Below are positions 6,080 through 12,679 of a DNA stretch of 17,315 bases, one piece after another. Origin of the DNA: an uncultured Hyphomicrobiales bacterium (GTDB lineage Bacteria; Pseudomonadota; Alphaproteobacteria; Rhizobiales; Xanthobacteraceae). The notes under the pieces were generated by a model, which had not been told where the DNA came from, ran no database searches, and worked only from the letters and a program-made list of their open reading frames with translations. The stretch lies in contig CAITEM010000471.1 of assembly GCA_903891395.1 (NCBI GenBank), positions 1 to 17,315 on the forward strand, read 5' to 3'. Position numbers and translations under genes: made by a program. Within the stretch, counting starts at the first letter, position 1. Every line of letters begins with the position of its first letter.

Positions 6080-7153
6080 CTATTTGCCAAACACCCGTGT
6101 CACATGCCCCATCTTGCGGCCGGGACGGGGGTCCTTCTTGCCGTAGAGATGCAGCGAGGCGCCCGGCACCGTGAGCCAGTGCTGGGCCTCGTTGGCTTCC
6201 GTGCCAATCAGGTTGGTCATCTCGACGCGGCCAAGCCGCACCGGCTTCGCCAGCGGCCAGCCGGCCACGGCGCGAATATGCTGCTCGAATTGCGACACGG
6301 TTGCGCCGTCGATGGTCCAGTGACCGGAATTGTGCACGCGGGGCGCGATCTCGTTGACCAGCACGGTCTGCTTCTTGCCGGCGCGCACGACGAACATCTC
6401 GACCGCCAGCACGCCGACATAGTCGAAGGCCTTGGCGATTTTGGTCGCGATCTTGCGCGCCTCGGCGGCGAGCGCCGGCGACACTTTGGCCGGCACTTTC
6501 GAGAGGTGGAGGATGTGATCGCGGTGTTCGTTCTCGGTCACCTCGAAGCACTCGACCTTGCCGTCGGCGGAGCGCGCCGCGATCACCGAAACCTCGCGCT
6601 CGAAATTGACGAAGCCTTCGAGGATGCAGGGCTCGTTCTTCAGGCTGCGCCACGCCGCGTTGGCGTCGACGCCTTTGGCGATTTTCGCCTGGCCTTTGCC
6701 GTCGTAACCGAGCTGCTTGGTCTTGAGCACCGCCGGCAAGCCGACCTTCTCGATGCCGGCGGCCAGTTGCGAGGCGCTGTGCACCGAGGCGTACGGCGCC
6801 GTGCCGATCTTCAACTCGCTGATGAAGTTCTTTTCGATCAGCCGGTCTTGCGTGATCTCGAGCACGCGCGGGTTCGGCATCACCTGCTTGCGCTTAGCGA
6901 GAAAAGCGGCGGTCTTGGCCGGCACATTCTCGAATTCATAGGTGATGACGTCGACGCTGCCGGCGAAGCGGCCGAGCGCGGCTTCGTCCTCATATGCCGC
7001 GCAGGTGAAGGCGTGCACGACGTCGAAGGCACACGAGTCTTTGTCCGGCGAATAGATGTGGACCTTCAGCCCGAGCTGCTGCGCGGCGATGGCGAGCATA
7101 CGGCCGAGCTGGCCGCCGCCGAGAATTCCGATGGTCGCGCCGGGCTTGAGCAA
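6080..7153 (-). CDS. purK: 5-(carboxyamino)imidazole ribonucleotide synthase
   Basis: PurK uses ATP and bicarbonate to carboxylate AIR to N5-CAIR in purine synthesis. The 357-residue product is an ATP-grasp enzyme: N-terminal GILGGGQLGRML (about residues 8-19), then VITYEFENVP, KTKQLGYDGKGQ in the ATP-grasp domain, EREVSVIAAR, and the metal/ATP segment NEIAPRVHNSGHWTIDG, followed by a C-terminal domain containing MTNLIGTE. The start is taken as TTG at 7153-7151 (LLKPGATIGI context), four bases after the purE stop with AAGG upstream; this gives a normal family length. The open frame extends to 7282 but overlaps purE and reads as an R/P-rich shadow. It is the second gene of the purE-purK operon. 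Confidence 0.95.
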   Translation of the reverse strand: MLKPGATIGILGGGQLGRMLAIAAQQLGLKVHIYSPDKDSCAFDVVHAFTCAAYEDEAALGRFAGSVDVITYEFENVPAKTAAFLAKRKQVMPNPRVLEITQDRLIEKNFISELKIGTAPYASVHSASQLAAGIEKVGLPAVLKTKQLGYDGKGQAKIAKGVDANAAWRSLKNEPCILEGFVNFEREVSVIAARSADGKVECFEVTENEHRDHILHLSKVPAKVSPALAAEARKIATKIAKAFDYVGVLAVEMFVVRAGKKQTVLVNEIAPRVHNSGHWTIDGATVSQFEQHIRAVAGWPLAKPVRLGRVEMTNLIGTEANEAQHWLTVPGASLHLYGKKDPRPGRKMGHVTRVFGK

Positions 7154-7157
7154 CCGT

Positions 7158-7643
7158 TCAACCCTTCGGCTTCTTGGCGACGGCTTTGGTCTGCCGGGCG
7201 CGCCAGGCGGCGAGGCGGGCCGCGATCTTGGCGTCCGACAAGGCCAGTACCGCGGCCGACAACAGCGCGGCGTTGATCGCACCCGGCTTGCCGATCGCCA
7301 GCGTGCCGACCGGAATACCGGCGGGCATCTGCAGGATCGACAGCAGTGAATCCTTGCCTTCCAGCGCGTGGGTGTTCATCGGCACGCCGAACACCGGCAA
7401 CAGCGTCATCGACGCCGTCATGCCGGGCAGGTGGGCCGCGCCGCCGGCCCCGGCGATGATCACCTTGAAGCCGTTTTCACCGGCATTGGTGGCAAATTCA
7501 TACAGCCGCTTCGGCGTGCGATGGGCCGAGACGATCAGTGCCTCGTAGCCGATCTTGAGCGCGTCCAGGGTTTCGGCGGCGTGCTGCATCGTGGCCCAGT
7601 CGGATTGACTGCCCATGATGATCGCGACCAGTTTTGCAGCCAT
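7158..7643 (-). CDS. purE: 5-(carboxyamino)imidazole ribonucleotide mutase
   Basis: PurE converts N5-CAIR to CAIR, the step after PurK. The 161-residue class I enzyme shows IIMGSQSDWATM (8-19), SAHRTPKRL with catalytic-site His41, AGAGGAAHLPGM with His71, the PVFGVPM strand and the GKDSLLSILQMPAGIPVGTLAIG segment, all at usual places. The ATG at 7643 gives family length; a longer reading to 7796 is unlikely because it would span the promoter at 7712-7746. The tail is Lys-rich (KAVAKKPKG). The gene ends four bases before purK, so the two are co-transcribed and probably translationally coupled. Confidence 0.96.
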   Translation of the reverse strand: MAAKLVAIIMGSQSDWATMQHAAETLDALKIGYEALIVSAHRTPKRLYEFATNAGENGFKVIIAGAGGAAHLPGMTASMTLLPVFGVPMNTHALEGKDSLLSILQMPAGIPVGTLAIGKPGAINAALLSAAVLALSDAKIAARLAAWRARQTKAVAKKPKG

Positions 7644-7944
7644 TGTGCCCCCGAACGCCGATCGCCGAAGATCCTGCGCAATCAAATCCGCCCGAATCCG
7701 GCCGGAAGGAAGCGGCGGATTATAGGTTCCGACCCCCCTCTGGCAAGGTGAAACCGCTGTGGCGCCATCCTTGAACGTCGCTGTGCCCGACGTCACGTCG
7801 TCCAGCCCACGGCTTCGGGCCGCGCATGGCGGGTATAGCCTGAGGGGCGCTCGTCAGCCGGACACCGGGGGCAAGGCGATCCGGCAGTGAGCGCCGCGGT
7901 TTCATCCCGTGCGCACGTCACATATTGCCCGCAGGAGGAACCCC
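7644..7944. other. Divergent intergenic region between purE and the secreted hydrolase gene
   Basis: About 300 bases without a gene. The purE half holds the purEK promoter and leader. The other half (about 7790-7944) should hold the promoter for the hydrolase gene on the plus strand, but no convincing -35/-10 pair was found; the only clear element there is the Shine-Dalgarno AGGAGG at 7933-7938. Short open frames across it are G/C-driven and have no family resemblance. Confidence 0.6.
7712..7746 (-). promoter_or_regulatory. Promoter of purEK
   Basis: On the minus strand TTGCCA (7746-7741) and a perfect TATAAT (7724-7719) are separated by 16 bases. Transcription should start near 7712, giving a leader of about 69 bases before the purE ATG. 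This is the best sigma-70-type promoter in the window. No obvious PurR-type operator or purine riboswitch was recognised in the leader. Confidence 0.7.
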
Positions 7945-8862
7945 ATGATTCGTTCGCGCAATTGGCGAAGCGTTGCCGCGATTTCCGTTGCCGCCTTTCT
8001 CTTCACCGTCTCCAGTGCGCTCGCCCAGGCGCCGGCCTTCAAGACGATATCGGTGAAGACACCGGACGGCTTGACCATCGCGGCACAGGAATGGGGCAAT
8101 CCGAACGGTCCCGAAATCGTTTTCATTCACGGCTTCTCGCAAAGTCATCTGTCGTGGATCAAACAGGTCACCGACAGCGGTCTCGCCAAAGAATTTCACA
8201 TGGTGACCTACGACCTGCGCGGTCACGGCAATTCGGACAAACCGCTGGAGCCGGAAAAGTACAAGACGTCGAAGTATTGGGCCGACGAATTGCAGGCAGT
8301 GATGGACGCGACCGGCTTGAAACGCCCGGTCGTCGTCGGCTGGTCCTATGGCGGGCGCATCATGGCCGACTATCTCACCACCTATGGCAGCACCAAGCTG
8401 GCCGGCCTGAACTATGTCGACGCCGGGCAGAAGGGCGATCCGGCCTTCGTTGGCCCCAATCTGAAAAATCAGCCGGCGATGATGTCGGAGAATCTTTCCG
8501 ACAATATCGCGGCGACTCGCGCGTTCCTGCACGGCTGTTTCTCGATCCAGCCGACGCAGGACGAATACGAGGACATGCTGGCCTTCAACATGATGGTGCC
8601 GCCAAAGGTGAGGCTCGCGCTCGGCAACCGGCCGCTCCAGGTCGACGACATGCTGCGCGGGCTCAAGCTGCCGGTGCTGGTGACGCACGGCGCCGAGGAC
8701 AAGAACTCGAACCTGATCGCTGCCGAATACACCGCCAAGATGATCCCCGGCGCCAAGCTCTCGGTCTACCAGGGCGTCGGCCATTCGCCGTTCTTCGAGG
8801 CGACGCCGCGCTTCAACGCCGAACTCGCGGAATTCGTGCGCAACGCCCAGAAAGGCAATTAA
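7945..8862 (+). CDS. Secreted alpha/beta hydrolase
   Basis: A 305-residue alpha/beta-fold hydrolase with a Sec-type signal peptide: MIRSRNWRS, a hydrophobic core (about residues 10-26) and an ALA-QA/AQA-PA cleavage area near residues 27-29. The catalytic triad can be read: nucleophile S134 in GWSYGG, acid D252 in HGAEDKNS, and H280 in GVGHSPFFE; the oxyanion loop is IHGFSQSH (61-68), and YDLRGHGNSDKP is typical of the haloperoxidase/esterase/lactonase group. Exact substrate is unknown, with an ester or lactone likely. The ATG at 7945 has AGGAGG seven bases before it, better than the upstream start at 7909. It is followed in the same direction by the MmgE/PrpD gene after 90 bases. Confidence 0.9.
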   Translation: MIRSRNWRSVAAISVAAFLFTVSSALAQAPAFKTISVKTPDGLTIAAQEWGNPNGPEIVFIHGFSQSHLSWIKQVTDSGLAKEFHMVTYDLRGHGNSDKPLEPEKYKTSKYWADELQAVMDATGLKRPVVVGWSYGGRIMADYLTTYGSTKLAGLNYVDAGQKGDPAFVGPNLKNQPAMMSENLSDNIAATRAFLHGCFSIQPTQDEYEDMLAFNMMVPPKVRLALGNRPLQVDDMLRGLKLPVLVTHGAEDKNSNLIAAEYTAKMIPGAKLSVYQGVGHSPFFEATPRFNAELAEFVRNAQKGN

Positions 8863-8907
8863 AGGGAAGGCCCGGAGACACGAACCTGCCCAACCGTTAT
8901 GTTGTGT

Positions 8908-8931
8908 CTTGCGCCAGTCGTTGGCGACAAG
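8908..8931 (+). promoter_or_regulatory. Hairpin in leader of the MmgE/PrpD gene
   Basis: CTTGCGCCA (8908-8916) can pair with TGGCG-a-CAAG (8922-8931) around a 5-base loop, with one bulged A, ending about ten bases before the Shine-Dalgarno. It is followed by A-rich sequence, not a T-run, so it is not a terminator on this strand. It might influence translation; this rests on the dyad alone. Confidence 0.3.
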
Positions 8932-8952
8932 AAAAAACAAAGCGGGGAAACG

Positions 8953-10440
8953 ATGCGAGTTCTGGGCAAGGTACGGCCGGCGCGTGGCCGTGATCGCTTA
9001 ACGCGGCGCGGCATGCTGGTGGGCTCGGCAAGTCTTGCAGGAGCAGGCCTCGCGGCTGCGGCGGGATTGCCGAGGGCCGCGGCCGCCGAGGAAATCGGAC
9101 CGGTGATGGCCACGCTCAGTGCCTACATGAGCGAAGCCGCAACCCGGGCGTTGCCGGACGCCGTCGCGGAACAAGCCAAGTTTCACATTCTCGATACTTT
9201 CGCCGCGATGGTGTCGGGATCGGAACTGCCCCCCGGACGCCACGCGCTGAATTTCGCGCGCGCTTATGGCGGCGAGAAGATCGCCACCATTGCCGCGTCG
9301 AATATTCTGGCCGGGCCGATCGAAGCCGCGATCGTCAACGGCATGCTGGCGCAGGCCGACGAGAGCGACGACAATTACAGTGCCGGCGGCGCGCATCCCG
9401 GCTGTGCGATCGTGCCAGCCGCTTTGTCGATGGGTGAGACCTTCGGCGTTGACGGTGCGCGGTTCCTGCGCGCCGTGACGCTCGGCTACGACGTCGGCAT
9501 GCGGGCGTTCAAGACTGTGTTCAACGTGACGACGATTCCCGATCTGCACAACATCGTCGGCACCTTTGGCGCTTCCGCGACTGCCGGCAGCATCGCCGGT
9601 TTCGACGCGCAGAAAATGCGCTGGCTGCTCGACTACGCGGCGCAACAGGCGGGGTCGGGGTTCGGCGCTTGGGCACGCGATGTCGAACACACCGAAAAGT
9701 CCTTTGTGTTTTCGGTGGGTGCGCGCAACGGCGTTGCCGCCGCGCTGATGGTCAAGTCGGGTTGGACCGGCGTCGGCGACGTGTTTTCCGGCGGCGACAA
9801 CTTCTTCCAGTCCTATGCGCCCAAGGCCAAGCCAGACGGTTTGGTCGAGCAGCTCGGCCAGCGCTACGAAGTGGCCCTGACGATTATCAAGAAATGGACC
9901 AGCGGCGGCCCCACGCAGTCGCCGCTCGACGGCTTGGTCACCATGCGCAAGAAACACCCCTTTGAGGCGGATCAGGTCAAACAGGTGGCGGTGCGCGTTT
10001 CGGTCAGCGGCTTCCCCAAGGTCAACAACACCGAGAGCCCCGATCTCTGCTTGCAGTATCTCATCGCTGTGCTGCTGCTCGACAAAACGGTGTCGTTCCG
10101 CGCCGCGCACGACAAGCCGCGGATGACCGACCCGCGCATTATGAAAGAGCGGGCCAAAGTTGCCCTTACCGCCGATGAGGAGCTTGAGCGTATTCTGCCC
10201 AAACGCGTCGCCATCATCGAAGTCACGCTGAACGACGGCACCGTTCTGAAGGAACGCATCGACACCGTGCGCGGCACGCCGGAAGATCCGATGGACAAGG
10301 ACGAGGTCGTCGCCAAGGCGCGCGACCTGATTGAGCCGGTGCTGGGGGGGCAGGCTTTCGCCGCTTTGGTCGCCAAGGTTTTCGCCATCGAGCAGGTCAA
10401 GGATATCCGCGAACTGCGGCCCTTGCTGCAGAAGGCTTAG
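8953..10440 (+). CDS. MmgE/PrpD family protein with Tat signal peptide
   Basis: A 495-residue relative of 2-methylcitrate dehydratase PrpD, MmgE, and the cis-aconitate/itaconate-related lyases. After an N-terminal segment of about 45 residues, the family signatures follow: a VAEQAKFHILDTFAAM helix, the ADESDDNYSAGGAHPGCAIVPAAL block with its conserved Asp and His residues, LGYDVGMR, HNIVGTFGASATAG, and VTLNDGT near the end. The N-terminus carries LTRRGMLVG, then a hydrophobic stretch ending PRAAAAEE, which reads as a twin-arginine (Tat) signal with RR at 18-19. Most family members are cytoplasmic, so export is unusual. The ATG at 8953 follows GGGGAAA; an upstream ATG at 8899 is less likely. 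Substrate unknown. Confidence 0.88.
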   Translation: MRVLGKVRPARGRDRLTRRGMLVGSASLAGAGLAAAAGLPRAAAAEEIGPVMATLSAYMSEAATRALPDAVAEQAKFHILDTFAAMVSGSELPPGRHALNFARAYGGEKIATIAASNILAGPIEAAIVNGMLAQADESDDNYSAGGAHPGCAIVPAALSMGETFGVDGARFLRAVTLGYDVGMRAFKTVFNVTTIPDLHNIVGTFGASATAGSIAGFDAQKMRWLLDYAAQQAGSGFGAWARDVEHTEKSFVFSVGARNGVAAALMVKSGWTGVGDVFSGGDNFFQSYAPKAKPDGLVEQLGQRYEVALTIIKKWTSGGPTQSPLDGLVTMRKKHPFEADQVKQVAVRVSVSGFPKVNNTESPDLCLQYLIAVLLLDKTVSFRAAHDKPRMTDPRIMKERAKVALTADEELERILPKRVAIIEVTLNDGTVLKERIDTVRGTPEDPMDKDEVVAKARDLIEPVLGGQAFAALVAKVFAIEQVKDIRELRPLLQKA

Positions 10441-10450
10441 GCCCTTCGCG

Positions 10451-10657
10451 CTACGCGATAATATCCGGCGTCAGCGCGTCTTCGAGCTGGCGGATTTTGT
10501 CGCGCAGCACGAGCTTGCGCTTCTTCAGCCGCTGCACCTGGATCAGGTCGGAGCCGGGCGATTGCGCCAGAGCCGCGATCGCGGCGTCGAGGTCGCGGTG
10601 TTCCTGCTGCAGGCGTGCCAGTTGCTCGCGCAAAGCGCCTTCGTCGTTGTCGTTCAT
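10451..10657 (-). CDS. YdcH family protein (DUF465), long form
   Basis: A 68-residue, charged, all-helical protein that should form a coiled-coil hairpin. It reads MNDNDEGALREQLARLQQEH, then a short turn with PGSDLIQVQRLKKRKLVLRDKI, which is the DUF465/YdcH signature (D-L-x-x-x-x-L-K-K-R-K-L-x-L-K-D-x-I). Function of the family is unknown; proteins are small, soluble and common in alphaproteobacteria. A GTG two codons upstream (10663) is an equal start candidate. Convergent with the MmgE/PrpD gene (10-base gap) and divergent from a second YdcH gene at 10873. Confidence 0.8.
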   Translation of the reverse strand: MNDNDEGALREQLARLQQEHRDLDAAIAALAQSPGSDLIQVQRLKKRKLVLRDKIRQLEDALTPDIIA

Positions 10658-10812
10658 CGCCACCGCTGTCGCGCCGCGCCGGTATCAGCTTAGGCGGCTG
10701 CGGAATAATTATCGCGTTTTCCACAGCGGCCTTCAAGCACAGATAAAAATCTACGGAAGTCCAAAGACTTCGGTAACGTTGCTGCGGCGCAGGACGGAGT
10801 TTAGAGTTGCCC

Positions 10813-10841
10813 TTGCGCTGAGTCTGGGACAGACTTATCTC
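10813..10841 (+). promoter_or_regulatory. Candidate promoter for the short YdcH gene
   Basis: TTGCGC (10813-10818) and TATCTC (10836-10841) are 17 bases apart. Transcription would begin near 10848, about 25 bases before the ATG. Both boxes are imperfect, but the spacing and position are right. Confidence 0.4.
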
Positions 10842-10872
10842 ATCAGGGCCACTGATTGAGGAGACATGCTGA

Positions 10873-11052
10873 ATGTCGCTGCAATCGCACCTTGCGGAAC
10901 TTGAAAGAAAGCATCAGGCGCTCGAAGCTCAGATCAACGATTGCCTGGTTCATCCCGCCACCGACGACCTGAAGGTCGTCGAGCTCAAACGGCGAAAATT
11001 ACACGTCAAAGACGAGATCGAGCGGCTCAGGCACGGCGAAAGCGTGCACTGA
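10873..11052 (+). CDS. YdcH family protein (DUF465), short form
   Basis: A 59-residue protein starting MSLQSHLAELERKHQALEAQ, followed by HPATDDLKVVELKRRKLHVKDEIERLR. This is the classical alphaproteobacterial DUF465 pattern: two helices joined by a HPxxDD turn, the second with the L-K-R-R-K-L-x-x-K-D-E-I signature. GAGGAG at 10858-10863 lies nine bases before the ATG. It is short enough to be missed by length cut-offs. It lies divergent from the longer YdcH gene with 215 bases between starts and is a paralogue by pattern, though the two differ in the turn and the ends. Function unknown. Confidence 0.85.
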   Translation: MSLQSHLAELERKHQALEAQINDCLVHPATDDLKVVELKRRKLHVKDEIERLRHGESVH

Positions 11053-11103
11053 CCTCGCGATATCGTGCGTTGAATCGACGCATTCGCGTAAGTTGACGGC
11101 AAG

Positions 11104-11163
11104 CCGCCGGCTTGTGGGCCAAATCGGACTCTCCGGTTTTGCCTGCTGGCCGGCGGTTTTGTG
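11104..11163 (+). terminator. Possible terminator after the short YdcH gene
   Basis: CCGCCGGC (11104-11111) pairs perfectly with GCCGGCGG (11149-11156), followed by TTTT. The loop is long (37 bases), and the left arm can also fold on itself with GGCTTG, so the terminator call is tentative. Confidence 0.35.
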
Positions 11164-11245
11164 TTTCCGCGCCGCCCGATCTTGATCATAATGGCTGCAA
11201 TCGGAAGTGGCCGGTGCACGGCCCGGATCGTTTGGGGAGAAATTG

Positions 11246-12253
11246 ATGCGTAGTTTCGCGACAGCCGCCCGCCTCGGCCGGGCCTGCGCCGTTGTCATTC
11301 TCGCCGGCTTGGCGCTGAACGTGGCCCTTGCCGCGCCGGCCGGTGCTGCGGCCGAATACCCGACCCGGGCGATTACGTTGATCGTGCCTTATCCGCCCGG
11401 CGGCGGCGTCGACGCCATGGCGCGGGTCGTCGCGCAGAAAATGTCGGAAGCGCTCAAGCAACAGGTCGTGGTGGAAAATCGCGGCGGCGGCGGCGGCACC
11501 ATCGGCACCCGTCAGGTCGCGCGCGCCGCGCCCGATGGCTACACGCTGCTGCTCGGACATACCGGCACGATTTCGATCAATCCCAGCCTCTACGTCAATC
11601 TCGGCATGGACCCGCGCAAAGACTTCGACGCCATCGGCCTGATCGCGTCGATGCCGGTGGCGCTGATCGCCCATCCGTCGTTTCCGGCCAAGTCGATCGC
11701 CGAGTTCATCGAGCTTGCCAGGAAATCGCCGGGCAAGCTGAACGTCGGCACCTCGGCGCTCGGCACCGGCGGCTATATGTGCGCCGAATTGTTCAAATCG
11801 GTGGCCGGCGTCGACGTCGCCATCATTCCGTACAAAGGCACGGCGCCGGTGATGACGGATCTGCTCGGCGGCCACGTGCCGGTGGCGTTCGGCGTGTTGC
11901 CGCCGGCGCTCGGCAATATCGCGTCCGGAAATCTCAAGGCGATCGCCGTTACCAGTCTGAAGCGTTCGAGCCTGCTGCCCGACGTGCCGACCTTCGACGA
12001 ATCCGGCATGCCCGGCTTCGACGCCGTGCTGCATTACGGGCTGCTGGCGCCGGCCGGCACGCCGAAGGAAATCATCGATCAGCTCAATTTCGAACTGCGG
12101 CGGCTGGCGGACGACCCGGAAGTCCAGCAGCGCATCCACGCCGAGGGCGGCGACCCCATGACCTCGACGGCGGCCGAATACACCGCCGATATCGACAAGG
12201 AAGAAAAAAAGTGGAGCGATCTGGTCAAGAAGCTCAATCTCAAGGTCGATTAG
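11246..12253 (+). CDS. Bug/TctC family tripartite tricarboxylate-type periplasmic receptor (first copy)
   Basis: A 335-residue periplasmic substrate-binding protein of the Bug (TctC) family, which present carboxylates to TctAB-type transporters or act in sensing. A Sec signal peptide covers about residues 1-36 (Arg-rich start, hydrophobic core, AGAAA-EYP). The mature part opens with the family pattern YPTRAITLIVPYPPGGGVD, followed by VVVENRGGGGGTIGT, APDGYTLLLG and the ligand-loop region NVGTSALGTGGYMCAELF, then IPYKGTAPVMTDLLGGHV and LLAPAGTPKEII. The ATG at 11246 follows GGGGAGA; an in-frame start at 11207 lacks a signal-like sequence. No tctA or tctB is adjacent, so it is an orphan receptor. 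The ligand is unknown. Confidence 0.92.
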   Translation: MRSFATAARLGRACAVVILAGLALNVALAAPAGAAAEYPTRAITLIVPYPPGGGVDAMARVVAQKMSEALKQQVVVENRGGGGGTIGTRQVARAAPDGYTLLLGHTGTISINPSLYVNLGMDPRKDFDAIGLIASMPVALIAHPSFPAKSIAEFIELARKSPGKLNVGTSALGTGGYMCAELFKSVAGVDVAIIPYKGTAPVMTDLLGGHVPVAFGVLPPALGNIASGNLKAIAVTSLKRSSLLPDVPTFDESGMPGFDAVLHYGLLAPAGTPKEIIDQLNFELRRLADDPEVQQRIHAEGGDPMTSTAAEYTADIDKEEKKWSDLVKKLNLKVD

Positions 12254-12271
12254 TTCCCGAAAAGAAAGTCC

Positions 12272-12318
12272 GGCAGCCCCTGCCTTTATGGCCGCGCAAG
12301 GCGTAGGTAGGGGCAGCC
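12272..12318 (+). promoter_or_regulatory. Strong stem-loop between the Bug gene and the 76-aa gene
   Basis: GGC-A-GCCCCTGCC (12272-12284) pairs with GGTAGGGGC-A-GCC (12306-12318): 12 pairs including one G-T, with one internal A-A mismatch and a 21-base loop. It starts 18 bases after the Bug stop codon and ends two bases before the AAGGA ribosome-binding site of the next gene. No T-run follows. It may stabilise the upstream mRNA end or control access to that ribosome-binding site. Confidence 0.6.
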
Positions 12319-12334
12319 ATAAGGAACACCGACC

Positions 12335-12565
12335 ATGAGCGAACCAGTCGACAAGCGGCCCAAAAACACGCGCGGCGACGCCTTCCCGGTCGAAGGTTTT
12401 GCGCTGACGGTGGACGGCAAAATCAAGTCGCAATACCCGGATCTGGCCGATGCCATGAAAGTCGGCCTGGCGCTGAAGACCAAGTTTCCGGTGATCCAGG
12501 TTACGATATACGATGCGGCGGCCAAGACCCGCACGCCGGTGAACCTGCCCGAGGCCAAGGCTTAA
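12335..12565 (+). CDS. Conserved-looking small protein, unknown function
   Basis: A 76-residue soluble protein: a polar N-terminus (SEPVDKRPKNTRGDAFP) followed by a compact alpha/beta segment, VEGFALTVDGKIKSQYPDLADAMKVGLALKTKFPVIQVTIYDA, and a polar tail. No signal peptide, membrane segment or metal motif is seen, and I do not recognise a family. AAGGA nine bases before the ATG supports the start, and third-position G/C use matches neighbours, so I take it as real. It lies between two Bug receptor genes in the same direction, behind the stem-loop at 12272-12318 and ahead of a palindromic repeat, so it may be transcribed from the first Bug gene. Confidence 0.75.
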   Translation: MSEPVDKRPKNTRGDAFPVEGFALTVDGKIKSQYPDLADAMKVGLALKTKFPVIQVTIYDAAAKTRTPVNLPEAKA

Positions 12566-12595
12566 AGCCCGACGCCTCTGCGCAAGTTTGCCGAC

Positions 12596-12644
12596 GCGCA
12601 TGATCCCGAAAAGTGGGAACCGGTTTTCGGGTAAGATCATGCGC
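12596..12644. repeat. Palindromic intergenic repeat of Rhizobiales type
   Basis: A dyad with perfect 10-bp outer arms, GCGCATGATC (12596-12605) and GATCATGCGC (12635-12644), and inner arms CCGAAAA (12606-12612) and TTTTCGG (12624-12630), separated on the right by GTAA. The core GTGGGAACCGG is typical of a short dispersed palindromic element I recognise from Bradyrhizobium, Rhodopseudomonas and related genomes. It lies in the gap before the second Bug gene. Only one copy is in the window, so dispersion cannot be shown from here. Confidence 0.75.
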
Positions 12645-12679
12645 GGTTAAAAAGTGCGGGCGCAACAGGGGAGGCGTTC

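Noticed and set aside
6104..7276. 390-residue plus-strand open frame across purK
   Set aside because: Antisense shadow of a recognised purK gene; no family resemblance.
7154..7282. Upstream extension of purK into purE
   Set aside because: Arg/Pro-rich shadow sequence; the TTG at 7153 with AAGG upstream gives normal PurK length.
7644..7796. Upstream extension of purE by 51 residues
   Set aside because: It would cover the TTGCCA/TATAAT promoter, and class I PurE proteins start near MAAKLVAIIMGS.
11186..12640. Long 484-residue open frame on the minus strand across the first Bug gene
   Set aside because: It is antisense to a well-recognised receptor, R/H/G-rich, without any domain, and arises from the high G/C third positions of the true gene.
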